DNA from: Planctomycetia bacterium
Lineage (GTDB): Bacteria; Planctomycetota; Phycisphaerae; UBA1845; UTPLA1
Assembly: GCA_015200345.1 (NCBI GenBank)
Contig: CP054187.1
Location: 1,658,470-1,722,469, forward strand
DNA: 64,000 bases
Direction: 5' to 3'
In this document: piece by piece, positions 33,696 to 43,800 of the stretch
Numbering within the stretch: position 1 is the stretch's first letter
Layout of the letters: each line of letters starts with the position of its first letter
The notes under the pieces: model-generated
Told to the model about the DNA's origin: nothing
The model's input: the letters and a program-made list of their open reading frames with translations, nothing else
Database searches by the model: none
Translations under genes and position numbers: made by a program

Positions 33696-34882
33696 CGCGC
33701 GACCCTCCTCCCAAGCAAGAAAACATCGGAGTCCATTGAGGCGACGCGTTCGAAGGGCGAGTTCGGATTCAGGGCGGCTTCGAATCGATCGCCGTTCGCC
33801 CGGATGGCCGCGACGTAGTCCGCTTGCGACGGATCCTTGACACGACGAAAGGTCGGCGCGAGCAGGTAATCCAGCCGGTGCGCCGGATAGAACGGGTCGG
33901 CGGCGACGACGGCATAGGTCGCGCCGGGCGGCGCATGGTGGCGCATGGCTTCCGCGGCCCAGGCGATGTCCTCGCCCCACAGGTGGGCTTGCTGTTGCAC
34001 GGGCGTCAACGACGCAAACACGTCACGCTCGGTGCGCGCCTGCCGCGCGAGATTCCACGTTGCCCAGCCGTCGACCACGAACCACGCGATCAGCAACGGC
34101 GCAAGACACGCGAACCGGGAGAGCGGTCGCCGCCTCGCCGCGGCCCACGCCCCGGCCAGACCGATCAGCGTCAGAACGAACTCGAGCAGCATCCGGTTCA
34201 GCGCTCGCCCCAGGATCGTCGGCCCGCGCAGGAAGTTGACGGAATGATTGGCGATCGGCTCCGGCTCGATGAACGATTGCCACGCCAGCGCGAGGCGCTG
34301 CGCGGCAGGCGGATTGGGCAATTCCAGTTTGATAAGCCGCACTGCGGTGAGCGGCTCATCCCGGCCGACGATTTGCACGCCGAGGCGATGAATCCGCACG
34401 GGCGGCACCGGCATCGACCGATCGATCGTGACGGGCGCTGGTGTCAGATTTGTGGCACTCTCCGCATAGCGATAGGCCTCGCCGGGCGACTCCTGCCAGA
34501 GCATGCGAACAAGAACCGGCGCCGAGTCCCTTCCCGGTGAGACCATCGACGGAAACGCCAGGCTGACGCGCAGCACCGGCGGCGTGTCGAACACCCACGC
34601 GACCGGTGGCAAGATCACGCTGATCGGCCGATCGCCCTGCATTTGAAGCGTCAGCCCCTGCTCATTCAGGGACGCGAGATGGGCGTTGATATCCGCGCCG
34701 ACGAGAGACGCCTCCGTCGTCGGCGTCCATGACCACGGGGACCACGGCATCATGAACGGTTGCGCGAGCAAGGAAGTGCCAATCAAGGCCATCAGGCAAT
34801 ACGTACAGAATCGCACCGACCGCGATAAGAACGGGCGCGTCGGCGATGCGACGACAACGGGGTTGTTTGGATCGATCGTCAC
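33692..34882 (-). CDS. Membrane protein of unknown function
   Basis: The 396-residue protein has one hydrophobic segment near residues 25-45, a large probably extracytoplasmic domain, and two or three further helices around 230-275, ending in a soluble C-terminal domain (AAEAMRHHAPPGATYAVVAA then DPFYP). I do not recognise the family. The layout and coupling to the downstream GT-C-like gene (four-base overlap) suggest a partner in surface glycoconjugate metabolism, but that is context only. Confidence 0.6.
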   Translation of the reverse strand: MTIDPNNPVVVASPTRPFLSRSVRFCTYCLMALIGTSLLAQPFMMPWSPWSWTPTTEASLVGADINAHLASLNEQGLTLQMQGDRPISVILPPVAWVFDTPPVLRVSLAFPSMVSPGRDSAPVLVRMLWQESPGEAYRYAESATNLTPAPVTIDRSMPVPPVRIHRLGVQIVGRDEPLTAVRLIKLELPNPPAAQRLALAWQSFIEPEPIANHSVNFLRGPTILGRALNRMLLEFVLTLIGLAGAWAAARRRPLSRFACLAPLLIAWFVVDGWATWNLARQARTERDVFASLTPVQQQAHLWGEDIAWAAEAMRHHAPPGATYAVVAADPFYPAHRLDYLLAPTFRRVKDPSQADYVAAIRANGDRFEAALNPNSPFERVASMDSDVFLLGRRVAR

Positions 34883-34962
34883 GGCTCGCTATAGTAAGCC
34901 CCGGTGTGAGAATCGACGAATCGTAAACCGCACCCGCGTTCGGCATCGTCGCCGCGGCAAGC

Positions 34963-36528
34963 ATGCAGGGACAGCCCGTGCCGAGTTATTTTCCCAGTCT
35001 GTCACAATTGCAGCCCCTCGTCGGGCGGGGGCGCACCGCGCCGGTGTTTCGCCGATTGCTGGGCGATCAGTTGACTCCGGTCAGTGCGTTTGCCCGATTG
35101 AGCGCAGGTGCTCCGCGCGCGTTCCTGCTCGAGAGCGTCGTCGGCGGCGAGAAGATCGCCCGGTACAGTTTCGTCGGTGCGAACCCGCGCACCCTGTTCC
35201 GCGCAAAGGATCGAACCGCGACCATCCAGCGCGATGGCGCGATCACGCACACCTACCCCGACCTCGCCGATCCGCTGGCCGAACTGGCGCGGCTCGTGGA
35301 CGAGCATCGATCCGCATCCGACGGTGCGGCCCACGTCGAGTCCGTGACGCTGCCCCGTTTCACCGGCGGCGCGGTGGGCTTCGCCGCGTACGACGCGGTG
35401 CGCTACCACGAACATCTCCCCGCACCCCCGCCGGATGATCGCAATCTGCCCGATCTGGACTTCGGCATCTACGATGAAATGGTCATCTTCGACCATGTGA
35501 ACAAGACGCTGCTCCTGGTCGGGCACGTGCCGCTGGACGCACCGAACCTCGCGGACGCTTATCACTCCGCCTGCGGTCGCATCGACGCGCTCGCGGCGCG
35601 ACTCACCGCCGAATCGGCTTCGCTTCGAACGGACTTCCCGCTCGATGCCGCGCCCGATCTTCCCTTCACGAGCAACGTGCCGCGCCCGCAGTTTGAAGCG
35701 ACCGTGCGCCGCGCCATCGAATACATCCGCGCCGGCGACATCTTCCAGGTCGTCTTGAGTCAGCGGCTGCGTGTGCCATCGGCCGCCGATCCCTTTGACG
35801 TGTACCGCGCCTTGCGCGTCGTGAATCCGTCGCCGTTCATGTTTTTTCTTCGCACGCCCGATTGCGTGTTGATCGGGGCCAGCCCGGAAATTCTCTGTCG
35901 CGTCGAGGACGGCACGATCACCAATCGGCCTCTGGCCGGAACGCGTCGCCGCGGGCACACGGCCGAGGAGGACGCCGCGCTGGAGCGCGAGCTGCTGGCC
36001 GACGCCAAGGACCGGGCCGAGCACATCATGCTCGTGGACCTGGGCCGCAATGATGTCAGTGTTGTGTCACATCCCGGCACGGTGCGTCTCACCGAGTGCA
36101 TGACCGTCGAGCGCTACAGCCACGTCATGCACCTGTCGAGCAACATCACCGGTCGCCTCGCGGCGGGGAAGACCGCGATCGACGCCCTGAAGGCCGCCCT
36201 GCCGGTCGGCACGGTCAGCGGCGCGCCGAAGGTTCGCGCCATGCAGATCATCGACGAGCTGGAGCCGCATCGCCGCGGGCCGTACGGCGGCGCGGTCGGT
36301 TACCTGGATTTCGCCGGAAATATGGACACTTGTATCGCCCTGCGCACGCTCGTTGCCCGGACCGGACCGGACGGCTGGAACTACGACGTGCAGGCCGGCG
36401 CGGGCGTCGTCGCCGACAGCGACCCCGGCGCGGAATGGGAAGAGACGATGAACAAGGCACGGGCCATGATGCGCGCCATCGCCCTCGCCGCAGCCGATCC
36501 GAGCGAATCCGGCGATCGATCCGATTGA
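34963..36528 (+). CDS. trpE: Anthranilate synthase component I
   Basis: The 521-residue enzyme makes anthranilate from chorismate and ammonia in tryptophan biosynthesis. The N-terminal domain has the LLES motif (55-58) of the tryptophan feedback site. The C-terminal chorismate-binding domain has IRAGDIFQVVLSQRL, GASPEILCRVEDG, RPLAGTRRRG, LVDLGRNDV, and PVGTVSGAPKVRAMQIIDEL. GTG 34978 is an alternative start. It is monocistronic here; trpG/trpD are absent, and a tRNA-Leu gene follows 49 bp downstream. Confidence 0.95.
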   Translation: MQGQPVPSYFPSLSQLQPLVGRGRTAPVFRRLLGDQLTPVSAFARLSAGAPRAFLLESVVGGEKIARYSFVGANPRTLFRAKDRTATIQRDGAITHTYPDLADPLAELARLVDEHRSASDGAAHVESVTLPRFTGGAVGFAAYDAVRYHEHLPAPPPDDRNLPDLDFGIYDEMVIFDHVNKTLLLVGHVPLDAPNLADAYHSACGRIDALAARLTAESASLRTDFPLDAAPDLPFTSNVPRPQFEATVRRAIEYIRAGDIFQVVLSQRLRVPSAADPFDVYRALRVVNPSPFMFFLRTPDCVLIGASPEILCRVEDGTITNRPLAGTRRRGHTAEEDAALERELLADAKDRAEHIMLVDLGRNDVSVVSHPGTVRLTECMTVERYSHVMHLSSNITGRLAAGKTAIDALKAALPVGTVSGAPKVRAMQIIDELEPHRRGPYGGAVGYLDFAGNMDTCIALRTLVARTGPDGWNYDVQAGAGVVADSDPGAEWEETMNKARAMMRAIALAAADPSESGDRSD

Positions 36529-36577
36529 CAGCTTCGCGTGGCGCCGCTAGGCTTTCTTCCCCTCGAAGCACCCCCCA

Positions 36578-36663
36578 GCCCGGGTGGCGGAATTGGCAGA
36601 CGCGCCAGGTTGAGGGCCTGGTTCCGGTTATACGGAGTGCAGGTTCGATCCCTGTCCCGGGCA
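36578..36663 (+). tRNA. tRNA-Leu (GAG anticodon)
   Basis: This 86-nt class II tRNA has acceptor GCCCGGG pairing with CCCGGGC, D-loop GGCGGAATTGGCAGAC, anticodon stem CCAGG/CCTGG around TTGAGGG (anticodon GAG), a long variable arm, and T-loop TTCGATC. CCA is not encoded. Confidence 0.97.
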
Positions 36664-36721
36664 GTTACTTCCTACCTGGTTTGATAACAGCAAACATGGT
36701 ATGTGCAGCGCGACCGGCAAT

Positions 36722-37513
36722 CTACGGTTGCGCCGCCGTCGCGGGGGCAATCGCGCCGTCCGGCTCGGCCGGCTGTGACGTCGCGCCGCTTTGGGAAAAC
36801 TTACGGTAATCCTCGATCGTGCTCTGCATCACGAGAATCTCAACGCGGCGGTTCTCGGCCTGCTGCGTTTCACTCACGGCTTCCTTCACGATCGGCTCAT
36901 ACGGGCCCACCGCGACGAGCCGCAATCGCTCCGGCTCGACGCCTTTGGCGATCAGCCGCTCGCGCACGGCCCGCGCTCGGGCGAATGACAGCTCAATGGC
37001 ATCGTTGTGCGATCCGGGGTCGTCCGGCTCGGCGAAGGTGTGGCCGCGAATCTCCACGCGATTGCGATAGCCGCGGATCTTCTCGGCGATTTGATCGAGC
37101 AGCGCCAGCGCGACCGGACCGGGCTGGGACTTGTTCGGCTCGAAGCCGATGCGGCCGCCGATGGTGACCTCCAGTCCATCGCGAATCTTGCGCACCTTGT
37201 ACTGTTTCCCGATGGACGACGCCTGGTCGGAGTAACCGTAGTTGGCCGGCATGGGCGGCAATTGAAGCGTTTGAAGCATGAGCAGGAGCGATTTGAAATC
37301 CACCGAGTTGTCGGGCATCCAGCCTTTTTGCCCCGGCGCACCGAGGGCTTCGCGGATCGACTCCATCGCGGTCATCATCATCTGCTCGTCGTCATCGAAG
37401 TTGGCCATCGCGGCCAGCAATACGAAAAAGCACAAGAGCAATGACATCAGATCGCCGTAGGTCACGACCCATTCCGGCGCTCCGGACGGTGCGGCGGGCT
37501 TTTTCAGTGCCAT
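36722..37513 (-). CDS. motB: Stator protein MotB (OmpA-domain)
   Basis: The 263-residue protein has one membrane helix near residues 17-38 with the essential ion-carrying Asp (D21 in TYGDLMSLLLCFF) and a C-terminal OmpA-like peptidoglycan-binding domain, seen in VEIRGHTFAEPDD and LSFARARAVRERLIAKGVEP, ending NRRVEILV. MotB pairs with MotA to power the flagellar motor; H+ or Na+ use cannot be decided here. It follows motA in the same direction with a 75-bp gap. No flagellar structural genes are nearby, so another ion-driven machine is also possible. Confidence 0.92.
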   Translation of the reverse strand: MALKKPAAPSGAPEWVVTYGDLMSLLLCFFVLLAAMANFDDDEQMMMTAMESIREALGAPGQKGWMPDNSVDFKSLLLMLQTLQLPPMPANYGYSDQASSIGKQYKVRKIRDGLEVTIGGRIGFEPNKSQPGPVALALLDQIAEKIRGYRNRVEIRGHTFAEPDDPGSHNDAIELSFARARAVRERLIAKGVEPERLRLVAVGPYEPIVKEAVSETQQAENRRVEILVMQSTIEDYRKFSQSGATSQPAEPDGAIAPATAAQP

Positions 37514-37588
37514 GTGCGTTTCCCGTGAATCCGGCGCGTGCAGGACGCACCCGATGCCTCTTCCATGTTTTGCTTCGCCGGTTTCGTC

Positions 37589-38365
37589 TCACGCCGCCTT
37601 GGCACCGGCCTGCCGTGCGGACGGCGAGAGGAAAACCATCAGCTTCGACTCGAGCATGCGCGGGTTCTCGCCCGCCTGAAGTCCGACGATGCCCGCCTGG
37701 GCGATCGTCAGGTTCAGCATCTCGCTGGCGTGCGTGTTGTTCAGCTTGTCGGCCAGCGGCAGACACACCATGTTGGCGAGCACCGCGCCATACATCGTCG
37801 TCAACAACGCGACGGCCATACCCGGTCCGATCTTCTTCGGGTCGTCCATGTTCTGAAGCATGATGACCAGACCGACCAGCGTTCCGATCATGCCGTAGGC
37901 CGGCGCGTACTTGCCTAGCAGGTCTAGCACCTGCTTGCCCTCTGCGTGGCGCGCGTCGATCGCCATCAGTTCGTACTCCATGGTCTGCTTGACGATCTCG
38001 GGATCGGTGCCGTCGATGACGAGTTGCAGGGCGTTGGCGACGAACTTGTTATCGATGCTGGCCACCTGGTTCTGAAGCGCCAGCACTCCCTCGCGGCGGC
38101 TGATGTCCGCGAGTTTGACAAATTGCTTGATCATTTCATCGGCCGGGCGATTTTTGTTGAAGAGCGCGTTCTTGACGATGCCCATCAGCCCGAGGAATCG
38201 GTTGAGCTTGACCGAGAGCAGCGTCGTCGCGATGCCGCCGCCGACGACCATCACGAACGACGGTGTATCCCAGAAGCCGCTCGGATCGCCGCCCGATCCT
38301 GATATCATCGCCCAGAGAAAGATCGCCACGCCGGCGATGAATCCGATGAGTGTTGCGAAGTCCAT
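37589..38365 (-). CDS. motA: Stator protein MotA
   Basis: The 258-residue protein has four predicted membrane helices and the family cytoplasmic loop between helices 2 and 3. Motifs include FVMVVGGGIATTLLSVKL, MEYELMAIDARHAEGKQVLD, and the helix 3-4 pair APAYGMIGTLVGLVIML and PGMAVALLTTMYGAVLANMV. Length suits the PomA/MotA group with short loops. It is upstream of motB in the same direction and both probably share a promoter in the 198-bp region at 38366-38563, where I see no other feature. Confidence 0.93.
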   Translation of the reverse strand: MDFATLIGFIAGVAIFLWAMISGSGGDPSGFWDTPSFVMVVGGGIATTLLSVKLNRFLGLMGIVKNALFNKNRPADEMIKQFVKLADISRREGVLALQNQVASIDNKFVANALQLVIDGTDPEIVKQTMEYELMAIDARHAEGKQVLDLLGKYAPAYGMIGTLVGLVIMLQNMDDPKKIGPGMAVALLTTMYGAVLANMVCLPLADKLNNTHASEMLNLTIAQAGIVGLQAGENPRMLESKLMVFLSPSARQAGAKAA

Positions 38366-38563
38366 TTCGTTCTGCCCCGTAATCCGTTACGCCTGCCCCG
38401 GTTCCCGCCGACTCGACCGGCCCCGGAGACCGACACCTTATCGGCGCACAAAAGGCGTGAGGTTACTCCGGACTTGCAGCCGATCCGCCAAACGGGAAGG
38501 TCCGAAAATCAACTCCTGATATCCGGGCAAAGCGGCACAGAGAGAATCGAAACAGGCACGGAC

Positions 38564-40543
38564 TCACGGCTTCGGGCCGGTCTGCTGCTCCAGCGCTCGC
38601 AGGGCGGCCAAGGCGCCGGCGTGGCCCGGCTGGCGCGCCAGCACGTCACGGTACTGGTCAGCCGCTGCCTGGGCTGCGCCGCGCTGCTGCAGGGCAAATG
38701 CCAGGTTCATCCGCGCGGGGATCAGCCCGGGGTCCAGTTCGAGTGCGCGGCGGAAATAGACGATTGAATCATCAAGCCGGCCTTGTCGCCCAAGTACGCC
38801 GCCCAGGTTGGTCAGCGCTGGCGCGTACGAAGGATCCAGCGTCAGGGCGCGCTGAAACCGTTGCACGGCCTCGTCCAGGCGCCCCAGATCGCGCAAGGCC
38901 AGCCCCAGGTTGTTCTGCAGCGCCGCGTCGTCGGACCGGAGTGCTTCCAGCATGCTGTACTGCGCCAGGGCTTCGGCCGGGCGGCCGGCATCCAGCAGCA
39001 ATCCGGCAAGATTCAGCCTCGCGTCGCGATCCTCGGGATCGCACGCCAGCGCCCGCTCATAACACGCTACCGCTTTTGCGGGCTGGCCGGTGTATTCGTA
39101 ATGGTGCCCGAGGCCAAAGTGCAGCTTGGCCGCGCGCGGTGCGCCGATCAGCATGTGCTGATACAGCGCCTCGGTGGAGCGCCACGGGCGAATCGTTGCG
39201 CGCGTCACGGCGAACTCGGCCGCGATGACCACCAGCCCCGCCGCCAGGACAACCTGCTTGAGTGCGAGCGGCGCGACCCATTCCGCCAGAGCGGCTCGCA
39301 GGCCCGCCGCGAGCGGCAGGAGCAAGCCGATCGCCGGCAAATAGACGTATTTATCCGACGCCACAACCACCGTGAAGCCGATCACTCCCAGCGTCGGAAA
39401 GATCATCGTGAAGAAAATCATCGCTCCGACAAGCGGGGCGGCCGTCCAGCGCCGCGCGACAAGAATCAACGCAACGAAGAGGAGCGGCGTCAGGATCAAC
39501 CCGGCCAGCACCGTCGGATGCGATGGGGATAACGGCTCTGGAAATGCGTAAAACGCAGAGAGGTCCGCGGGCCAGAGAATCTTCCCCAGATAGAACGCCA
39601 CATTGTGACAAAGCATCATCGAAATGCGCGACCAGCCCTGCTGCGACGGCGCCTGCACGTACGTCGCGGATTGCGACCGATACGTGACCACCGCCGACAC
39701 GATGCCCAGCGCCAGCAGCGGCAGCTTTTCGATGATCGCCCGCCCCCACGCCCGATTCGGCGGCCAGGCCGGCACGCGCCGCAGCGGCCACACATCCATC
39801 AGCAGCATCGCCAACGGCAGCGGCGTGCTGGTCGGCTTGGACATCAGCGCAAGCAGATAAAAACCCAGGGCGGCCCCGATTCGCCGACGTCCACCCCCCG
39901 GCGCGGGTCGTTCTGTGGCGAACCGCGCCGGATCGGACGGCCCGACGTATGCGATGAGCGACAGCAGCGCAAACATCGTCGCAAGCAGCGTTTTGCGCTC
40001 GCCCACCCACGGGATCGGCTCGACCGTCAGCGGATGCACACCGAAGATCAGCGCGGTCAGAGCGGCCGACCCGACGACGGCCCATGAATTCGACCCGTTT
40101 GTCGCGAGCGCCCGGCCGTCAAGGGGACGCTCCAAGACCTGCTCGCGCTCCGCGCTGCGCCGCAACATGCGATGCAGCAGCACCATGATTAGTGACGTGT
40201 TAATGACATGTAGCAGCAGGCTCGTCCGATGAAAAGGCCGCAACTGATCCGGCCGGCCGCCCAGTGCCACGTCGAGCATGAGCGAGATCATGGCCAGCGG
40301 CTGGTAGTATCCGCCGACGGTGGATGGGTTGAGCACCTCGATCACGAAGCGCCGGGCGCTGTCCCAGCTCGGGTGGCGCACCAGCGGATTGTTGATGAGA
40401 TACTGATGGTCATCCGGCGCGAGGGCCTCGGCGTCCAGCGCCGGCGCATGCGCCGCGGCCGTGACGAGGGCGAGAAGCAGCACGACCGCCGGTAACCAGC
40501 CTCGCCCGCGCGTGACTCTCCGGTCTACCATCACGGAAACCAT
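38564..40543 (-). CDS. TMTC-like membrane protein with C-terminal TPRs
   Basis: The 659-residue protein (ATG 40543, or ATG 40531 as alternative) has about ten helices in the first 430 residues and TPR repeats in the remainder. The N-terminal loop has DDHQYLINNPLVRHPSWDSA and YYQPLAMISLMLD, as in TMTC-type O-mannosyltransferase-like proteins. The repeats are clear in LHFGLGHHYEYTGQPAKAVA and ALTNLGGVLGRQGRLDDSIV. The bacterial members are poorly characterised; protein glycosylation is a guess. Nothing adjacent clarifies it. Confidence 0.75.
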   Translation of the reverse strand: MVSVMVDRRVTRGRGWLPAVVLLLALVTAAAHAPALDAEALAPDDHQYLINNPLVRHPSWDSARRFVIEVLNPSTVGGYYQPLAMISLMLDVALGGRPDQLRPFHRTSLLLHVINTSLIMVLLHRMLRRSAEREQVLERPLDGRALATNGSNSWAVVGSAALTALIFGVHPLTVEPIPWVGERKTLLATMFALLSLIAYVGPSDPARFATERPAPGGGRRRIGAALGFYLLALMSKPTSTPLPLAMLLMDVWPLRRVPAWPPNRAWGRAIIEKLPLLALGIVSAVVTYRSQSATYVQAPSQQGWSRISMMLCHNVAFYLGKILWPADLSAFYAFPEPLSPSHPTVLAGLILTPLLFVALILVARRWTAAPLVGAMIFFTMIFPTLGVIGFTVVVASDKYVYLPAIGLLLPLAAGLRAALAEWVAPLALKQVVLAAGLVVIAAEFAVTRATIRPWRSTEALYQHMLIGAPRAAKLHFGLGHHYEYTGQPAKAVACYERALACDPEDRDARLNLAGLLLDAGRPAEALAQYSMLEALRSDDAALQNNLGLALRDLGRLDEAVQRFQRALTLDPSYAPALTNLGGVLGRQGRLDDSIVYFRRALELDPGLIPARMNLAFALQQRGAAQAAADQYRDVLARQPGHAGALAALRALEQQTGPKP

Positions 40544-40587
40544 AGAAGCGGCAAGTAAAATAAAAAGCCCGAAGCGGATTCACAACG

Positions 40588-40603
40588 GTCCGAGCGCTCG
40601 GAC
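40588..40603. repeat. Perfect 16-bp palindrome downstream of tRNA-Thr
   Basis: GTCCGAGCGCTCGGAC is an exact palindrome between tRNA-Thr and the start of the TPR gene, both minus-strand. On that strand GGGCTTTTTATTTT follows about 20 bases later, so a role in tRNA transcript termination is possible but weakly supported. Confidence 0.35.
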
Positions 40604-40635
40604 AGATCAGAGGCTGCTGGCGGTATCGGAGAAAC

Positions 40636-40707
40636 AGCCGACGGTGGGATTTGAACCCACGACCTCAGCTTTACGAAAGCCGTGCTCTACCGCTGAGCTA
40701 CGTCGGC
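40636..40707 (-). tRNA. tRNA-Thr (CGT anticodon)
   Basis: The 72-nt gene on the minus strand has acceptor GCCGACG pairing with CGTCGGC, D-arm GCTCAGCGGTAGAGC, anticodon loop TTCGTAA (anticodon CGT), and T-arm GTGGGTTCAAATCCCAC. CCA is not encoded. Confidence 0.96.
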
Positions 40708-40864
40708 GCGGTACCTCGAAAGGAGTCCGGGCAGTATAGTCGCCGCGGCCAAACTATCAATCCGAAGCATTTTCCGTAATGCGAGAGAGCCCGTCAAGGG
40801 CGACGTCGACGCTCCGGAGTCGAGTCACGATCGTTCGGCCCTGGTATCGCTGGCGTGGCGTTTC

Positions 40865-43800
40865 TTACGGGCACGTGTCTGCGGCGAGCAGCTTCGTCAC
40901 CAGGGCATCGGCATCCGTCAGGTCGAGCATGTCGTCCTCGTTGACATCGGCCACGCACAACTCGAGCGAGCCAAGGGGCGGATCGGCCAGCAGGCGAATG
41001 ATGAATTCGTTGATATCCAACCCGTCGATCGTGCCATCACTGTTGCAGTCGCCGGGGCAGCAGAAGACGGAAGCCGGGGGGCACGTCGCGTAGCCCGGGA
41101 GGATCAGCGCCGTGAACGCGCCGAGGTCCAGCCCGTCGACGGCGTTGTCACCGTTGACATCGGCGCGGCAGAATTGCGGATCGGCGGGCAACGGCGGATT
41201 GAGCACGGCGTTGATCAGCGGATCGAGATCGATCAGGTCGAGGTCGCCATCGCCCTGCATGTCGCCCGGGCAACATGGCTGCGGGCAAGTGACCTCCTGG
41301 CAAAGGATTCCGCTGCCCTGAAAGACGCCATTGGCGAAAGAACACGCCGTGGAGTCAAGGAACTGGCACGAGCCGTCTGGCAAGCAACACGCACCGGGCG
41401 GCTGAAGACACGGATTGGGATCGCAGGTCGTTGCCGGCCCCTGAAAGGTGCCGCCGTTGCCGTTGCAGTCGATCTCGGTTTGCTCCTGGCAGCTTCCATT
41501 CGGATGGCAGCACGCGCCCAAAGGTTGCGGGCAGGGGTTGGGGGAGCAGGTCGCGCCGACGGTGAAGACGCCGCTTAGGCCGTCGCACTCCGCTTCCGTC
41601 ACGACGCTGCACACGCCGCCGGCCTGACAACAGGAGCCGGTCGGTTGGGGGCAGTTGTTTGGCGTGCAGGTCGTCGCGGGTCCGCTGAAGGTTCCCATCG
41701 CGATGATGCAATCGGCTTCGACAAGTTCCTCGCAATGGCCGTCGAGAAAACAGCAGGCGCCATAGGGATCACATGCCACGGTGATGTCGCCCGTGCCGGT
41801 CTCGCCATTCACCCCGCCGATGCGCACGAGATAGCAATTGCCCGCTTCCACGGGGAACGTCACCAGCGGCGCGCCGTTGGGCGAGCAGCCGTCGTTGTCA
41901 CAGGTGATCGGCGCAGCGCCGACCGGGCAGGCGCAACCGTCATACACGGCCATTGCGGCGTTGAAGTTCGCCCCGCACAGGTCGATGGTGACTTCGCCGT
42001 CACACGTCGCGACGTAGTTGTACCAGACGTCGTTGGTGATCAGCGCGCAGGGCGGATCGGGTGTATCGGCCGGACCGTCGGTGCTCGCGGAGTTGGTGAC
42101 GAACGGCGTGACGCCTTCGCCCAGCGTGAGCGCGCCGGCACAGGGATCGTTCTCCGGCGGCGGGCAGGTAATCGGCGAACAAAGCTCGCCGGGTGTGAAG
42201 ACATCCGGCGCGATGCACGCCGCGGCGGGGAGGACTTCGCAGGTGTGATCGGCATGGCAGCAGGCGCCATGGCCGGCTGGCACGCAATCAATTTTGAGAT
42301 TGCCCGATCCGGTCGCGCCGGCGACGCCGCCGATGCGAAGGAGATAGCAATTGCCCATTGTCACGGGCAGGCTGACCTTGCTCGCGCCGCCGGGCGTCAT
42401 GCAGCCGTCATCGTTGCAGGCGAGCCGCGGCCCGAGGACGGGAGGGCAGAAGCACGAGTCATAAACCGCCAACGCGGAATTGAAGTTTGTACCATCGCAG
42501 AGACTGATATGCAGCGTACCGGTGCACTCGGCGGTGTAGGAATACCAGATGTCGTTGGTGATGACCGGGCAGCCGGGTCCGGCGTCGGGCGGTCCGTCGG
42601 TGGTCGCGCCGAGCGTGGAGAAGGGCAAGAAGCCGCTGGTGATCGTGAGCTTGAATTGACAACTGTCGTTGACCGGCGGGCATTGGACCGCAGCGCACGT
42701 TCCGGCGGTCCAGACGCCGTTCATGTTTTCACAGTCGAGAATCGAGAGGTCTTCGCAGGTTCCATCGGGCTTGCAGCAGGCGCCGGGCGTGGTGTCGCCG
42801 CAGGGCGGGACGAGATTCGCACAGAGCGTGTCCGGCACGAAGCGTTCGTCCAGGTCCTGGCAATCGGCGATGCCGACGTTGTCGGTGCATACTGCAGTAG
42901 TGTCATTGCAGCAGGCGCCGATCACCGGTGCGCAGGGTGGATTAAGCAGAGAACAGATCGTGCCGATGTGGAAGACGTCGAATGGTCCGGCGCACTGGGT
43001 CACGCTGGAGACGGTCGTACACACGCCGGTCTGGGCGTTGCAGCACGCGCCGACGTCGGTGACGGTCTTTTGCCCGTAGAGTTGGAACGACAGTTCACGC
43101 GCTTCGCCAGCGGCCGGCGCCCCCGGAGCGGCGCAGAAGCCGAGATTGCCGGGATTGTTCGTCCAGCTGTTAATGTTCACAGCCGGGAAGTACACCTTCG
43201 ACATCGACACATCGAATGGCAGATCGGCCGAGAGCATCCAGGCGCTCTGCGGCGGGGCATGGTGCCGAGGGACGACGCTGATCCAATACGTGTGATTCTT
43301 CGCGACGAGCAGATTGACGGGGATGTCCACGACGTAGGCCGGGCGGCAGGAATTGACAAGCGTCTGATTCTCCAGCTCGGCCATCGGGACCAGTTGCGAG
43401 GCGACAACGGTGCCGGTGTGCCCGCCCATTTCGTTGGGCTGGCCGGATGGAATGTTCCCGATGGCATTCTCATAGATGGTGACGTAAACACCGCCGGTCC
43501 AAGTCGTGGTCGGTGTGGCCGCCGGAGCGCCGCTCTGGAAGAAGTGAAACGCGACGCGGACGGTCGAGATGCGCGCGATGGTATCCGGCGAGACGGCATC
43601 GGTGATCGAGAAATCATCCGCAGCCGCGGCGATGAACTTCCACGGCGGGAGTGCCTCGCTCCACTGACTCGCGGGATTGCCGAAATCGTCGATCGGCGCG
43701 CCGTTGTCGAAGAGCAACTCGCCGGGCGGCGTGTTGCCGCGCAGGCGAACCGGCATCTCGCGCCAGACGGCATCGGCCGCGATGCCCTTCTCGCCCGACA

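Noticed and set aside
36722-38365. ExbB/TolQ-ExbD-type import motor instead of MotA/MotB
   Set aside because: The second protein has a full OmpA-like peptidoglycan domain and the first has four helices with the MotA loop pattern.
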